Positions 11,807 through 24,663 of a DNA stretch of 64,000 nucleotides are shown piece after piece; the stretch's first letter is position 1, and each line of letters begins with the position of its first letter. The DNA lies in assembly GCF_040581485.1 (NCBI RefSeq), contig NC_090128.1, forward strand, positions 21,758,431-21,822,430, given 5' to 3'. The position numbers and the translations under genes were made by a program. The stretch is from Linepithema humile. Taxonomy: Eukaryota > Arthropoda > Insecta > Hymenoptera > Formicidae. The notes beneath the pieces were generated by a model. It saw nothing but the letters and a program-made list of their open reading frames with translations, had not been told where the DNA came from and ran no database searches.

Positions 11807-13454
11807 AAATTATATTCCGGGGACAACCGCACGACCCTCCACATCTTCATCTGTGATTACACTTCTTTCGATGAACCTTTAGGCCACGGCTCATGTAACA
11901 AAAAGAATAATAAAATTTTTCTGTTTCATAACACTTCCAGCTTCCTTATTTCACGCTTATAATTATTCTGTACAAAAACCCAGGTTTTCCTTAAATTTAC
12001 ATTATACATAAAACAAAATACAATTTGTTAATCGAAATAATATTTAACGTTATTTAACGATATTTAAATAATATTTGATATTTATCTAAGTATAAAAATT
12101 TATAAATAATATTAAAAATTGAATTTCAATTTAAAAATAAATTATTCGTTGTTTATGTTTCTAAGATATTACAATTTGCGACATAAAATAAATAATACTA
12201 AATCTTATGACACATTTAAAAGTAAATAGTATAGTTTTACACTGTGTGGAAAAGAATAATGAAACAACAAACGACTTGATCGAGAGTTGAGTAAAATAAT
12301 ATGGTAAGTCTTTACAAGACACACGAATACAATTTTAAATATGCGGTACTTCTTTACAAATGCACCCTTATAACGCATTATGTGCTTCCACAATACGACT
12401 GCTGCAATGGCCGCTCAATTGCCAGGCATACCGCGTACTTACACAAACCAAAAAAATCAGTGCGCTAAAATATGGCAATCCACAAGGGAGCCCGCTATCG
12501 CCATACAATGATGCATCGCACTGAAACACTACACCACGCGATATATCCACGATACATGACACGTACGTCTAAAACAAGTTATTTACCTGTTCATCATCTT
12601 CTTATCTCCATGTTTATGCGACCAAATATAACATTTTTTTCTCATTTCTTCGATTAATAGAATATATAAAGTGCTTATTTCTAATTTTAATATTGGCCAT
12701 TAAAGATGAAAACGTAAATAAAAGTGTATTAATTGTTATATTATAAATGCAGCTTTATATTAATAATGTATGTCTTTTGATTTATTTCTTAGACTCAGAA
12801 GTTTTATAGTTTTTTTTTTACTAATTCTTCGTATAAACGCATGTTAATATCTTCAGATTTCATTTTATTTGCCAAATGCAATTTTCACATTATCTTTAAT
12901 AGCATGAGCAATAATGACGCAAAATAAATTGCCGCATGTTAATTTCTGTCTCTAATAAGTGGAATTATATTTTTTCAGTATTTTTTTTTTGCATATGTAA
13001 TGCGAACAAAATCACAATTTTTCTTCGCATCAATCGCGTGTCGGAAGACCATTGGCTTTACAGCTAAGAATGTAATGTTGCAAACAGAGAACAGGAAAAT
13101 CTCGTATTCCGAACATTAAGTCTGACTCTATCGTCATATATTTTCTGATGATTTTGTGGTTAGACTCGCAGGTACATTGACGTATTCGTGCGTTTGTCAC
13201 ACTTTTGTTCTGATGCACGTCTTTCCTTCTTTTTTTAGTTTCGTAAAGATTTTTCTTAAACAATGAAAAATAGCGAGAGCATAGCCAGCAATACCATTTG
13301 AGTGAAAATTCAATTCTTACAATACAAATACAATATTTTTGTTGCAAATTGTTAGATAAACATTTATTTTATTATTTAACACAAATTTTATAGTTATTAA
13401 ATTATAAAAAATAATATTATCTACCGATATTATTTAGAAAAATATTATATCTTA
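11807..13454. other. Intergenic, no gene seen
   Basis: This holds the 3' end of the preceding gene (AATAAA at 11909) and then AT-rich spacer. A patch of mixed composition at 12380-12600 is open in two directions without recognisable protein features. The minus-strand frame 13030-13347 also has no recognisable domain or leader. Confidence 0.4.
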
Positions 13455-13689
13455 TATCCCGAGTCGAAATTTAGCACCTATATTGAACCTTAATCTTTTA
13501 TTTTGAGGTAGGCATAAGAGAGTCAAAGTAGATGTTATGCATTGTATCGTATGTATATAATAGCACCTACTTTGGCGCTACAATATGTCCGAAATTTCCT
13601 TTTTTCCTGCTAAAGTTTCAAAGTAGGGTTTAGTTAAAACCCTCCGTTGACCCGCTTTAGACCCTGAAAATATATAGATTCCTTTTTGC

Positions 13690-14058
13690 CAGCACTACTT
13701 TTATGATATTATCAAGAAATTCTAATGATTGCAAATGTTCACAATAAAGAAAAATACTAACTATAATTTTGATTAACGATAATTTTTAATAGCATACAAT
13801 TTAAAAATATCATTAATCAATACCATTTAGTTGAATTTTATTATCTTTTGAAAATTTGTAATTATTAGAAATTTCTTGATAATATCAAAATATAATATCA
13901 AAATTCAACTATTAAGTATTAATTTCTAATATTTTTAAAAATTCTATGTTATTAAAAATTATCATCAATTAAAATTATATAGTTAGTAATTTTTTTTATT
14001 ATTGTGAAGATTTTTGCAATCATTAGAATTTCTTGATAATATCATAAAACTAGTGCTG
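13690..14058. repeat. 369-bp foldback (hairpin) repeat
   Basis: The two halves are inverted copies centred near 13873. The left arm begins cagcactacttttatgata and the right arm ends with the complement of cagcactagttttatgata. The motif attatcaagaaattctaatg occurs in each outer arm, and a related copy sits near the centre. The arms match along nearly their whole length with small indels. It could be a MITE inserted in the larger element or that element's own internal palindrome. Confidence 0.6.
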
Positions 14059-14578
14059 AAAATCCATATACCTTTGTGATTATATTAAAAATATTAAATT
14101 AAGATATTAAATATAAAATAAGATACTAAAAACATTACATAATATTTATTGAATTAAATATTATTTATTAAGTATATGTAATACATATAGTTAAGAGTAT
14201 ATTATTAAGTATAGTTAACATGCGTTAAAACAAGTTCAGACAGAAATATTTATACAGAAAAAGGTCCAAATTAAGACTGAAACGTTTGATAATATTGTAT
14301 CACTTAATAAAGCAATAATCAAAATACAACCACATTATGCATATTGCTCGTATAGTTTTTCATTCTTATTTGAATTTTAACGAGTACATCTAAAATAGTT
14401 AACATTTAATAAAAAGATTAATTTAAAAAAATTTTTTTGCGCTGAATCTTTTTCAGATATCATATCACTATTTTGAAGAAGGAAACGGAAAGGTATCAAT
14501 ATTAATAAAAGTTGGAAATGCAACGAATTAAATATTTTTCTTTATGATTAAACATTATAATAACTTTTATAGGTCGAA

Positions 14579-14612
14579 TTTATCTAGTATATATATATAT
14601 ATACTAGATAAA
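14579..14612. repeat. Perfect 34-bp AT palindrome
   Basis: tttatctagtat, an AT run and atactagataaa form a perfect palindrome inside the larger element. Offset by one base, tcgaa and ttcga continue the symmetry. Such cruciform-prone tracts are often unstable; a function is not implied. Confidence 0.7.
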
Positions 14613-14809
14613 AGTTCGAGGTTTAATGGAGGAGTTCTCGCAGTAATACAATCTATTTTGTGAGGCTCTATAGGTTTAAAGTAGTATTTCAACATCAAAT
14701 TATAGGAGATCAAGTTTTAAAAGAGGAGTTCTAGGTTCTAATTCCGTAAAAATAGGTTCATATAGGCTGTATGAGCATTAAAAGAGACGCTAAATTTCGA
14801 CTCGGGATA

Positions 14810-17800
14810 CATTAATTTTTATAATGCACATCAAGATTTTTAAATATTATAACTTATATTTATATTAATATCAATTAAAAATAACTTAAAAGCTAACCGA
14901 TTAATGTACATACATACATACGATAAAAATTACATAAGGCTAGTGTGCAAAATTTTGTATTATGACTAAAGAGATTTCAATCTCACGCATTAATTCAGAC
15001 CGGAAGTAGCGTCTCATGATACGAATATAAATTGAGCCGATCAATTTCTTTGGGTAGTAAGCAGAATGGACCAGTGCAGGTGTTTCGTCTCCGGTCTGAT
15101 CTCACATTTGCATCAGACCTCTATCGCAATGCAGAATTCGTAGTGCTCGTATGTGTATCGTCGAGTATACGCGCGTTTATGTCGGCCGATGGTGCACCTG
15201 CGACTATTTTATGTCTTCCCTGGAAAAGCTCGACACTAAATCTCAAACGGGTATCCGTCGTTGATCCACTGACTGCTGATTAGTGGCGTCATTGGCGCAA
15301 CTAGGAAATTAAAATGATTGCGAAGATGAAAATTGCTTTATTTTTGTATACAGAATCTGCAGGATGTAGAATGTCTGGGCAATATATTTCTTTAATTCGA
15401 CGGAAGTGAATAATTTTTTTAATAACTTTGATACGCTCTTTGTTACTTTTCTGCAATTTGGCAGGATCTCCACGGTTCGATTCTTTCGTCCTGACTACGC
15501 CACTGAACAGGATATGGCAACATGTTCCATACCGCGATTCAACACAAACGTCTTCCCCGTTTTATTTTCAAAATTTGCAAAATAAGCGCAATCCACAGGC
15601 GAGATGTTACGCGGTCTTTCAACCGCATGCTTACCGGATTTACCGAACTACTCTTCGTGATTTGTTTCCAAATCGTGGATCATGGATGTCGTTAGTACAC
15701 GTGTACAAGATGTGTCTAGAATCAATGTTTCGTGGAAGCTGAGACAAAAATCTCCATTCATTAGTGTAGTTTTTGCAAAAGACCTCCAGAGATTTTAATA
15801 TACAGCTGACAATTTTTTCTATATAATATTAATATTTCTGAAACAAAAATGAAGAGATGTTTACGAAGATATTCGGAATCGACGTGCGAACGATGAACAA
15901 CAGATTTCGTATTTCAACGCGTATCGCCTATCGATTTGTGACATGCGTCACGAATTAATCAGCATCATTTACGAGCAGATCGCATGACGAGATCTCATTG
16001 TCAGTTAGGCGGGGCTGCCACAAAGTAGTACGATTCGCATGTTTCACATTCCGGCGGTTTTCGCACGTGAACCGATCCCGCCATATGCCGTTGCGCAGCA
16101 CGTGTAATTCGACATGGGCTAATCTTAATTCAGCCTACGCGATGGTATCAAATGAAATTCTGTCGGCAAACACGAGTAGAGATACGCAAAAGTGGGAGTC
16201 AAGTATACCGCAAAATCCTGGGAATTCTGAGTTCTCTGTTTTTAATTCCACAAAAAGAGCTCAGCCGACTTCGTATACGAGATATGAATTTATTGCTCGG
16301 AAAGTAAGCGAACAATACAGAATATGATAATTCGCAAAAATTCAGCATAAAAACATTGTAATTCAACTTTAGACGCACTCGTCCCTTTTATCCTCGTCCG
16401 AATACATGTCTTATTTATACATCAAGTGTACCGTGCGGTCATCAAACTCATTCTTTATCGTTCACTTTTTTGTCTTTAGACCGACTATTGATCGAACACG
16501 ATTAAACCGAATTCTAATCAAAAGATTATTAATTATACACATGTTACAGCGCGATATTTCGAGTGTTCTATATTTTTATAGCATTAAAAGTTGATAATTT
16601 CAAATTGAATCATGAGCCTCAAGATATAATATCTGTTGCCAAGTCCGCCTTTTAAGTAGTTTATCAATTGTCACGTTCGTCTACCGCTATCGCAGACATC
16701 GCATACATCATGAATCCGCGCTATTTCATGAATCAACTCCAAAACGCACCGTTTTCCAAGTCACGCATATTGTATTTCCGAGCGTGACCAGGTGGATCAA
16801 AAAGCAGCATGTCTGATAGAAGGCATGGCAAACGCATCGCGGTTGGTATGATAAAATTCGTACATTACTCGTCCGGAATATTTTTATGCGTTTCCTTCTT
16901 GGAAAACGTCAAAATTAATCAGCACATTGGCAACGCGCTTTTCTCTCAGCTCATATAATTCGATTACGACACGTTTCTATTGCGTGATCTAGCATCACAA
17001 TCGTCGAATTGGCAAATGTGGAATTCATAGGCAACATAACAACTGATTTTTATCCTTGTTGAATTATTTGGTAAACTAGAGCTTAAAAATATAAATATTT
17101 TATAATAAACAAAAAAATATAAATATTTTTTATTGCAAAACTATCCCACAAATGTCCAAATTATACGTTATAAGGATTTTTATTTAAATGTCAGATATTT
17201 TATAAAAATATTTAAATTAAATGTTTTTTAACTTGATAAATTTTAATTATAATTATTATACTCTGCATAAGAAAATATTTTTTATTTTGTGCAGACTATT
17301 CTTAGCGCAACGATTTCAGATAAATCATGAACGATGCCGGATGCTCCATTTACTACGCACGAGTAATGACGTATGTTTGACGTAACTTTTCGTGTAATGT
17401 GACTTTTTAATATTAATATTATGTCAGTCATACTCGCTCGAGCGTTCGCGGATACGACCGGTCAGAGGCGACGATAATTCTTAGGGGATGATTAAGGAGT
17501 CCGTAAGAGTCCAATGACGGTGGCCGTAGCTGTTGTGTCTGGAATCATTAAATGCTCTCTCGCGTAGTCGGATCCGCCTTGATGTATCGGTGTCCCCCTT
17601 CTGTGCTACGTTCTATATTTTCAAAGCTTAAAAATTGCATAAAAAAGCGGAAATATTCAATATAAATAGTGTAATATATTTATGACAAATGCAGTAGCTC
17701 AAGCTGCAGTTGTAACTTTCACGATTATCATGAAAAAAATGCGACTTTCTCACGGTTGCGTTTGATCACGCACAATTTTTATTATATCTTGAATTTTAAG

Positions 17801-18800
17801 TTACTTTAATGTCACTTAATGTTTATTAATATGTACACTTCTTTCAAGAATTTTTTTGAATTTATCTCTAAATCTATCTGTGCTTTTTTATTTTTATGAA
17901 AAAGTTGCGTAGAAAGAATCGAAGCCGAATTAACAGGAATTCCGAAAGCTTTCCGAGGGGAAAGAATTGTCCGAGAAAATAGACGGGTAAAAGAGAATCT
18001 TTTGTTTTCTCTCGTGTATATTTTTAGAACAAATGAAAATGTATGAACCTTTCCTCGAGTCTGTTTGTCTGGGACGCTAGATCCCTTTATCACGCCTCGA
18101 TCGAGGTGACTCAGTAACTCACGTCGTGAAAGAGGCAAAGTGGTAGGTCATTAGCCCTGCGCGACATTCATCAAGCACTGCCCATTCACATTCTTGCCGT
18201 TTCTCAAGCGAATTCATTACAAACACTTTGCTTCAGTCATGAGCCAAAAGCTTCGAGTCCATCTGATCCTCTCTGCTCTCAAGATTTATCGGATACTTGA
18301 GATGTCTTCCCTTGCCGCTGACAAATCAAATTATATCATACGAGAAAAATTAGATTTGAAGTTAAGACATCTCTTTCTTTTAATTCAGAGAATCTCCAAT
18401 TATTGTAAAATCAATGGCAAACTCATCATTTCATATTTTATATTACGTGCATCTCTCTCTTTTTTCTTTCCCTTTTTTTATATACCATAAATTTTCATAT
18501 TCCGCACAATGTGATTAGCTATTCTGGAACTATAGTCTCTCTTCCGGCAGAGCGCATTGGATCATCGCAGCTACATCAGTTCGATCCCGAGAATCTAGAT
18601 TGTGATCGACGCGAATCACAATTAATGCATGAGATCCAGCATGTGCCGCATCGGTCATGACGATCACGTAGAGTTGAACGAGACGTGTGCTTGCTTTACG
18701 GCGATCCTGACCGTAAAAGCAACCACCTGGTGGGGGGATTTACTCGATTCCACATCCCCCGAGTATCCACCAATGGGTCCGATCCCATACCCTCATGTCA
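14810..18800. other. Intergenic, no gene supported
   Basis: Composition is mixed (15000-16900) and then AT-rich. Several plus-strand frames of 80-110 codons exist (15032-15283, 15428-15742, 15998-16327), but none has a leader, a domain or credible splice partners. The sequence may hold decayed genes or regulatory DNA for the gene at 19075. No RNA gene was recognised. Confidence 0.35.
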
Positions 18801-18847
18801 ACGTATCCGTCCATCCGATTGTTCCGCGTGTCCGTGTGTCTCCATGG

Positions 18848-18855
18848 TATAAAAG
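18848..18855 (+). promoter_or_regulatory. TATA box upstream of the gene at 19075
   Basis: tataaaag in a GC-balanced context (tccatggtataaaagcgatt). It predicts a start near 18880 and hence a leader of about 195 bases. An upstream ATG at 18923 opens a 55-codon frame that overlaps the main start and ends at 19090, unless a 5' intron removes it. Confidence 0.5.
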
Positions 18856-19074
18856 CGATTGCGACGGCAAGACTAGCAGCATCGTGCAAAAAGTTGGTGC
18901 ATCGGGTAGACCGGCAAGGTCGATGATAGTGAACTGCTTCGATTTTCCGTCACACATTGCCAAATCGCAAGAAACCGTCGGTGCTTTTCGGAGAAAATCT
19001 TGGAGGAGAAAACGATCGAGCAAAGAAAGAGTTGTTGCGCGGAACTTCGAAGAGGGATCAGAATCCGAGCAAGA

Positions 19075-20472
19075 ATGGCTGGTTGGATAAGTTTCGTTCT
19101 GATTGCGATCGCATCGATGATCGCGATATCGGAATCAAGAGTGATTCCGGCTCAGCCTAGTGAGTATTGAAAATTAATATTCTGAAAATAATATTACAGT
19201 CTTCTAATTACAAAATAAAAATATTACATTTCCAAATTGCTTAAATGTACGATAAAATAATCGATAAAATTCTGATAATTAATTTGTCATATTTTAGTTT
19301 CATCACAAAATACAAATTTTCCTACCAAATAAAGCTAAAAGAAAAAAAATAAAGTTAAGAATATACTAACCGGCTAATGGCATTTTTACAGTTTCTGGCA
19401 TGCTGGACACTTACAGCAACCCCATAATGTTCCCGCGAGAAAAAAGGACGGCGGTGCGTCCTTATCCACACAGGGCAATGATGTTCACCGGATATTATAG
19501 GCCGATACGTCGCTCGAATAACGGCGACCAAGCGTCGGGCGTCTTTGCACAAGGAAACGCCGTAAGCGGCGAAACGTTCTTCGGGGGTGTGCACACGCCG
19601 CATCTAAAAAATGGTCCGGAACCCATCGATGAACCGGAAGTTTCCAGCGCTGAGGCACAAGCGGCACCCCAAGAGGAGCAGGAACAGGAATATCCACCAC
19701 AGCAACATCATCATCATCGTCAAGAACAGCATAACAAACATCACGAAGAGGAGGAACAGCAGGTATAAAATTTATAGATGTTGCGTAAACATTATTTTCA
19801 AATAAATATGCAAAGGAAGCAAAAGATTGTAAAGCCGAAGGTATAACAAAACATAATTGGAGACAAGATCCATTATAAGTATCCTATGTTTAAAATACTT
19901 TTAACAATTTGAATATTTATAAAATAAAAATGTGCAGGAACATCATGAACCCGAACAGATTCCACTAACCACGGAGATTGCGCAAACGGAAGAGCCGATT
20001 GCGGCCAGCACAAAGGTGTCTGTGACACGGCCAAAAGCGCATCAGAATAAGAAAGCGCACAAGACACCGGTGACTGTGGACACTAGCGAGGAAGATGACG
20101 AAGACGAGGACGACGAGGAAGACGACGAACCGGTTGTACCGTTCGTACCTTTCAAGGGTAACAAACGCCGCCAGGGTTATCCTAATCTGAACAATTTCTT
20201 CCCTATGGTCTTCAGTTTTCCGAGAGTGGCCACTCGGGCTGGATCTTCCGGCTCTTTTCCCGGTGCCATCACTGCCATTGCGAATAGTTACTCCACGGGA
20301 AAAGGCGGAGTCGCCAGCTCGGTGGCCACTGCTTATGGCGGATCTCCCACTGGGTAAATTATATCTTTTCAACGATAAATGTTCGCCGAAAGAAATTTAT
20401 AAAAATTAATGTGATTTTACTATGCATTGTTTCTTTAGAAAGAAGCGACGTCAGCAGCAGTACGAGGAATAA
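19075..20472 (+). CDS. Secreted acidic/His-rich protein, 301 aa, four exons
   Basis: Exons 19075-19159, 19392-19762, 19938-20353 and 20439-20472 join by introns of phase 1, 0 and 2 into one frame. Residues 1-22 (MAGWISFVLIAIASMIAISE and on) form a signal peptide. Then come a basic site (PREKR), a Tyr/Arg segment (GYYRPIRRSNNGD), a Pro/Gln/Glu region ending in histidine clusters (QQHHHHRQEQHNKHHEEEEQ), more acidic sequence, a Lys-rich stretch and a very acidic run (SEEDDEDEDDEEDDEP). The final third reads NLNNFFPMVFSFPRVATRAG and a Ser/Gly/Ala tail with alternating small residues (AITAIANSYSTGKGGVASS). The last exon adds KKRRQQQYEE. AATAAA is at 20609-20614. The acidic and His clusters could bind calcium or transition metals; this is inference from composition. 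No named family is recognised. The same first and last intron phases as its neighbours, plus one extra intron, suggest common descent. Confidence 0.8.
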
Positions 20473-23400
20473 TTTCTAAAGCAATCATCGTGTTGAAGAA
20501 TTGAGTCCGTTATCGCCTGAAAACGTTAGGATAAAACCACGATCCCCACTACATTTCACATCGCTGTCGCCTTTTTATCCGATTTTCTTGCTAAATCTTG
20601 AAAAATGAAATAAATTATTATTTAGTTGCACAAAACATTTTTGATAAAAGAAACAAAAAACAAAACTAATTTAAGGACGTGATAAAACTTATTGGAGATT
20701 GTACAATTTATTATGTAAGATAATTTGTTAAAATAAATTGATTAATATCCATTTGCATTTTTTATAGTAGTGTGATATCTATTTTACACCAATTTACATT
20801 AAGAAAGTATTAAATAGGTTGCTGGAAAACATTTTTTCGGCGATGATTGACAAATTAAACAAACGTAATTGCCATCCGGTTGACGTAATTTATACTGAAA
20901 TAATTCAACGTAATGTGTTTACATGGTTTAACATAAGTATGATGACGAAACTACTTTATATTTTTTATGAAAAAGAAACTCGTGACTATTGATCACTAAA
21001 TACGCTGAATACGTTAATATATGCATATTAAAAGAAATCAAATTCACAAAAGTATTTGCATTAAAAGTTTCGTGTTTCAGAACAACTATGATAACGATTT
21101 ACAAAATTGCTCTTTTATACACTTATTTTGCACGTTTCATGCAGGATTGTAGTCATTTTTTGCAAGGAGTATAGAATGCCACGCATAATGTTCAGCCTCT
21201 TTGTTGACAGTCCCGAACTTAAATCTGACGTAACCTTTAAAATACCTTTGTTCCGACGTAGATGTAGATAGGAATTTATTACGCAATATAAGTAATTTTA
21301 TCTTCCTAAATCTAAATAATGACAGACAAATCAATTTATTTGCGGTTCATAATACGGTAAAATACGCATAGTACTAATAAGAAGTATGTATGTATTAATT
21401 ATATATGCTATGCTAATGAATTCGTTCTACACTAGCAGGAAACAGGATAATAATGGGAATTTCCATTTTGTAAATAAATTTTTGAAGTGTCTGCTAATTA
21501 AAAAACCTCTCGAAGAAAATCCGTATGTCATCTACGCAATCAATGTGCATCATTAAACTTCATTTCTGGAATTTAAACAATTTTTTTTCATTATTGAAAT
21601 GTACATTTTTATTTCTAAAATCGTATTAAAGCATGTAGATGTAAAAATAAAAAAAGCCGTGACTAAAGTTATGTGTGTGTGTTGTCAATAATATCAAGTT
21701 ATCAATGTCCATGTGGAAATCCCGATGTTTGTTCGTTCGTCGACCTAAGACCGTGAAGTCCCGTGAAGAGAGAAATCAAGGCTGCTAATTGACCGTTAAT
21801 GTATCTCTCAAGCAAGCATGATTTCATGGTTTTTAAAGCATGCTGACTATTCAGGAAGTCTAAGCGTAATTAATGTGGACAAGAAACATCATCCAGGCGA
21901 TTATATGCATATGACGACAGCCTGAAAAATAATGTTTTAAATACCTAGTTGTGCAACAATGGAATGTAGGAAATTTAAAGGTAGAAAGGGATAAAAACAT
22001 GTTTTTAACTTCGTATTTTAAACATAACATTTTTTAATATCTTAATATTTTTTTTATTTCGCATAAAAGAAGTGTTCTTTTTAAATGTGGTTTTTATATT
22101 ACAAAATTTACATTTCAAAATAAATTAAAGTTTTTGCGTTTACAATAACTAATTTTAATTAAAATAATTTGTCATTATTATTATATAAAAATGTGTTATT
22201 GTTTACTAATAATGTATAAAAAGATCTTTCATAGATAAACTGTTTTTATAATAATATCCTATTCTTAAAAATGTACTTTGTGGTTGTTTATATTAAATTT
22301 CGGAATTAATTTAAAAGAAAGTTAGCAAAAAGCTTCGAACTAAATATCTTTTAAGAATACAATTAATTGCATTATTTAAAAATTTCGTAAAATTGTACAT
22401 TTCTAATTCGCTTATTGCTAGTGACCCATCAGAAATGTAATCAATTGCATTTTTAATTATTCCAAAAAATCGTGTTTTAATCTAGTTATTGCAAGTGCGA
22501 TGCAATCAAGAAAGTAAAACGAATTGCAGTTTTAGTAATTCAGAAGAATCGTACTCTCGCCTAATTCGTTCACAAATAATGTGACAACAATGTAATGTGG
22601 CAACGTTAGTTACATGTTATTTCAGATTACAGGGAAGTTCTTGATATTTTCTGATAACCAAAAATAATATTTTATTAACAAAATTTAAATAATTGTGATT
22701 ATGCTTTTCAGGCTTACAACAAATTATTAGACTCTCCTTGACTCATGTGATTTCTCATTCTGAATTATATCTTAAATTAGATAGATTTTGTGCATTCAAC
22801 TTTTTCAGTTTGACTATAATTCCAACACAGCAAATCGTTTTTTACAATTTTATCATAAAATACAATCTGTTTCATCATTCCGACCAGCGGTCTCCAAACT
22901 TTTTTTATCCAACATTATTTTTAGCATCTTAAAATAAAATTCAAAGATCTTTGTTTTAACAATTTTATTATTTACAGAACCATTTGTTTATTTAATTTTA
23001 AAATATTAAAAGTTGTTTGAAGTCCTTTAAATATTATATATAGCATATTATATTAAATTATATTATATTAAATATTTTATAGTCTTTTAAATATTGAATA
23101 ACAATTCAATAACATATTCTTATATTATAATAGTAATTAATTATTTTAATTAAAATCAATAATTATTAACGGATAAACTTTAATTAATTTTAATTAATTT
23201 ATTAATAATTAATCTACAATAGAAATATTTGGCGACAGATGATCAAAATGATCTGTCTAGTGATATCGAGGATTGTAATTATTTCTGAGTGTTTAAAAAT
23301 GATCCAAGCAGGAAATCGTCTCAGGGACATAACGCTGACGCGACGCATTATCGGCCTAACTCCGACGAAGAAAAGGTTCTGTCTGTGCTAATGATATACG

Positions 23401-23480
23401 ATTGATTCGACACGGCCCAAAGTGTCTGTTTCGTACCTGCGTAAACGCGCAGCGCTGGGACATCCCGGAACGTAGACGGA
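20473..23480. other. Intergenic, AT-rich
   Basis: After the polyadenylation region of the preceding gene the sequence is AT-rich spacer. From about 23290 it becomes GC-balanced and forms the promoter region of the gene at 23563. No gene, RNA or element was recognised. Confidence 0.4.
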
Positions 23481-23486
23481 TCCCCG

Positions 23487-23495
23487 TATATAAAG
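23487..23495 (+). promoter_or_regulatory. TATA box of the gene at 23563
   Basis: tatataaag is followed about 30 bases later by an arthropod-type initiator region (gtcatttagtac, 23518-23529). The spacing to the ATG is about 75 bases, nearly the same as for the gene at 4734. Confidence 0.65.
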
Positions 23496-23562
23496 ACTGC
23501 CTGGCCGATTTTGTCGTCGTCATTTAGTACTGGATACTCGTGGTACGTTCAACATCGGCAGA

Positions 23563-24663
23563 ATGTCAAGGTTCGCGATTCTTTTGCTCGTTGCGCTGCT
23601 CGCCGCAGTTGCAGTCGCATTTCCGTCAGCCGCTCCGCAATCTCAAGGTAAACATAAAAACCGCTGCAATTCTATGTGCTGAAAATGATAAATTTTAATA
23701 TATTATTATGTTGTCTAGATAAATAAAACATTCTAGTATTTATCGTTTTTAAAAGAATGTATACCAATTTTGCCATATTCTGCGTAAGAAACGCGAATAA
23801 AACTTTATTTCTCAAATATAATATTGCATTACAAACCTCTAATTAGTCCTCTTGGTTTATTTTACTGAACAGCATGCGCTATATGTTTTAATGTGACACA
23901 AATTAAATATAAAATAACCGGTTTATCTGCTTTGTAAAGTATTAAACTGACATTTTGAATATTTCACCGTTTCATATGTTAATACGGTATAAAATTATCG
24001 GCTTATTGCAAAAAGTTATGTAGCTGTATAAAAATGTTGTTTGCAATTAAAATTTTTTATAACAATTTTGATACAAATTCGATTTATTAAATTGACAAAT
24101 AATTACTATTGCCGTTGAAAAATTTAACGAGTTCAATTATTTGGACGGTAAATTTTAAATTAAAATTTTTAAATTTGTTTACAGGTTATCAAAGAATAAT
24201 TAGAGCTGCTATATATCCATACGGTGGCGGACGCGGTTTCGGCGGTGGATTCGGTGGCGGATATGGTGGCGGATATGGTGGTTATGGACATCGAGGTGGT
24301 TATGGACATCGTGGAGGTTACAGAGGATGTGGAGGAGGGTGTGGTGGTGGCAGACGTCCCTTCGGTGGTGGCTCATTTGCTAATAGTGGAGCTCATGCCG
24401 GTTCAATAAGCACACCATTTGGCAGTGGTTCCTTCGCAAACTCGTTCGCTAATGCTGGGTAAATATTGCCAAATAATTTCTTACGGATTAATTCTATTAA
24501 AATGCTTTCACAAATAATTGTGAACTCATAAATCATAGATGTAAATTATTTACTTATTATATTTGTGTCTATTATCACTCATGTTGCTATAACGTAATTG
24601 TTAATTAATTAGCATGTTCACAAAATATGTTCTGATTGCAGCTCCCGTGGATACGGACGATGA
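23563..24663 (+). CDS. Secreted glycine-rich protein, 126 aa, three exons
   Basis: Exons 23563-23647, 24185-24458 and 24642-24663 join by a phase 1 and then a phase 2 intron. Residues 1-19 (MSRFAILLLVALLAAVAVA) are a textbook signal peptide, followed by FPSAAPQS. The mature part starts GYQRIIRAAIYPYGGGRGFG, then Gly-rich GGGY/GGYGHR repeats, a short cysteine-bearing Gly stretch (RGCGGGCGGGRRPF), and the alternating tail GSFANSGAHAGSISTPFGSG with SFANSFANAG. The tiny last exon encodes SRGYGR and then TGA. AATAAA is at 24760-24765. Composition resembles glycine-rich cuticular or antimicrobial proteins; the sequence does not separate these. The SFANS-type tail also relates it to the protein encoded at 4734 (ASFASASAG). 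Confidence 0.82.

Larger units (their letters stand above)
13457..14807. mobile_element. Nonautonomous TIR element with a nested foldback
   Basis: The ends are perfect 19-base inverted repeats: tcccgagtcgaaatttagc at 13457-13475 and its complement at 14789-14807. TA flanks both sides (13455-13456 and 14808-14809), consistent with a TA target duplication. Similarity between the ends continues weakly inward (ctatattgaacctt versus ctatatgaacct). No transposase frame is present, so it would need one supplied elsewhere. Nested inside, 13690-14058 is a nearly complete foldback whose ends are CAGCACTA and TAGTGCTG. The TA target suggests a Tc1/mariner-like or related source, but the end sequence is not one I can name. 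Confidence 0.65.
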
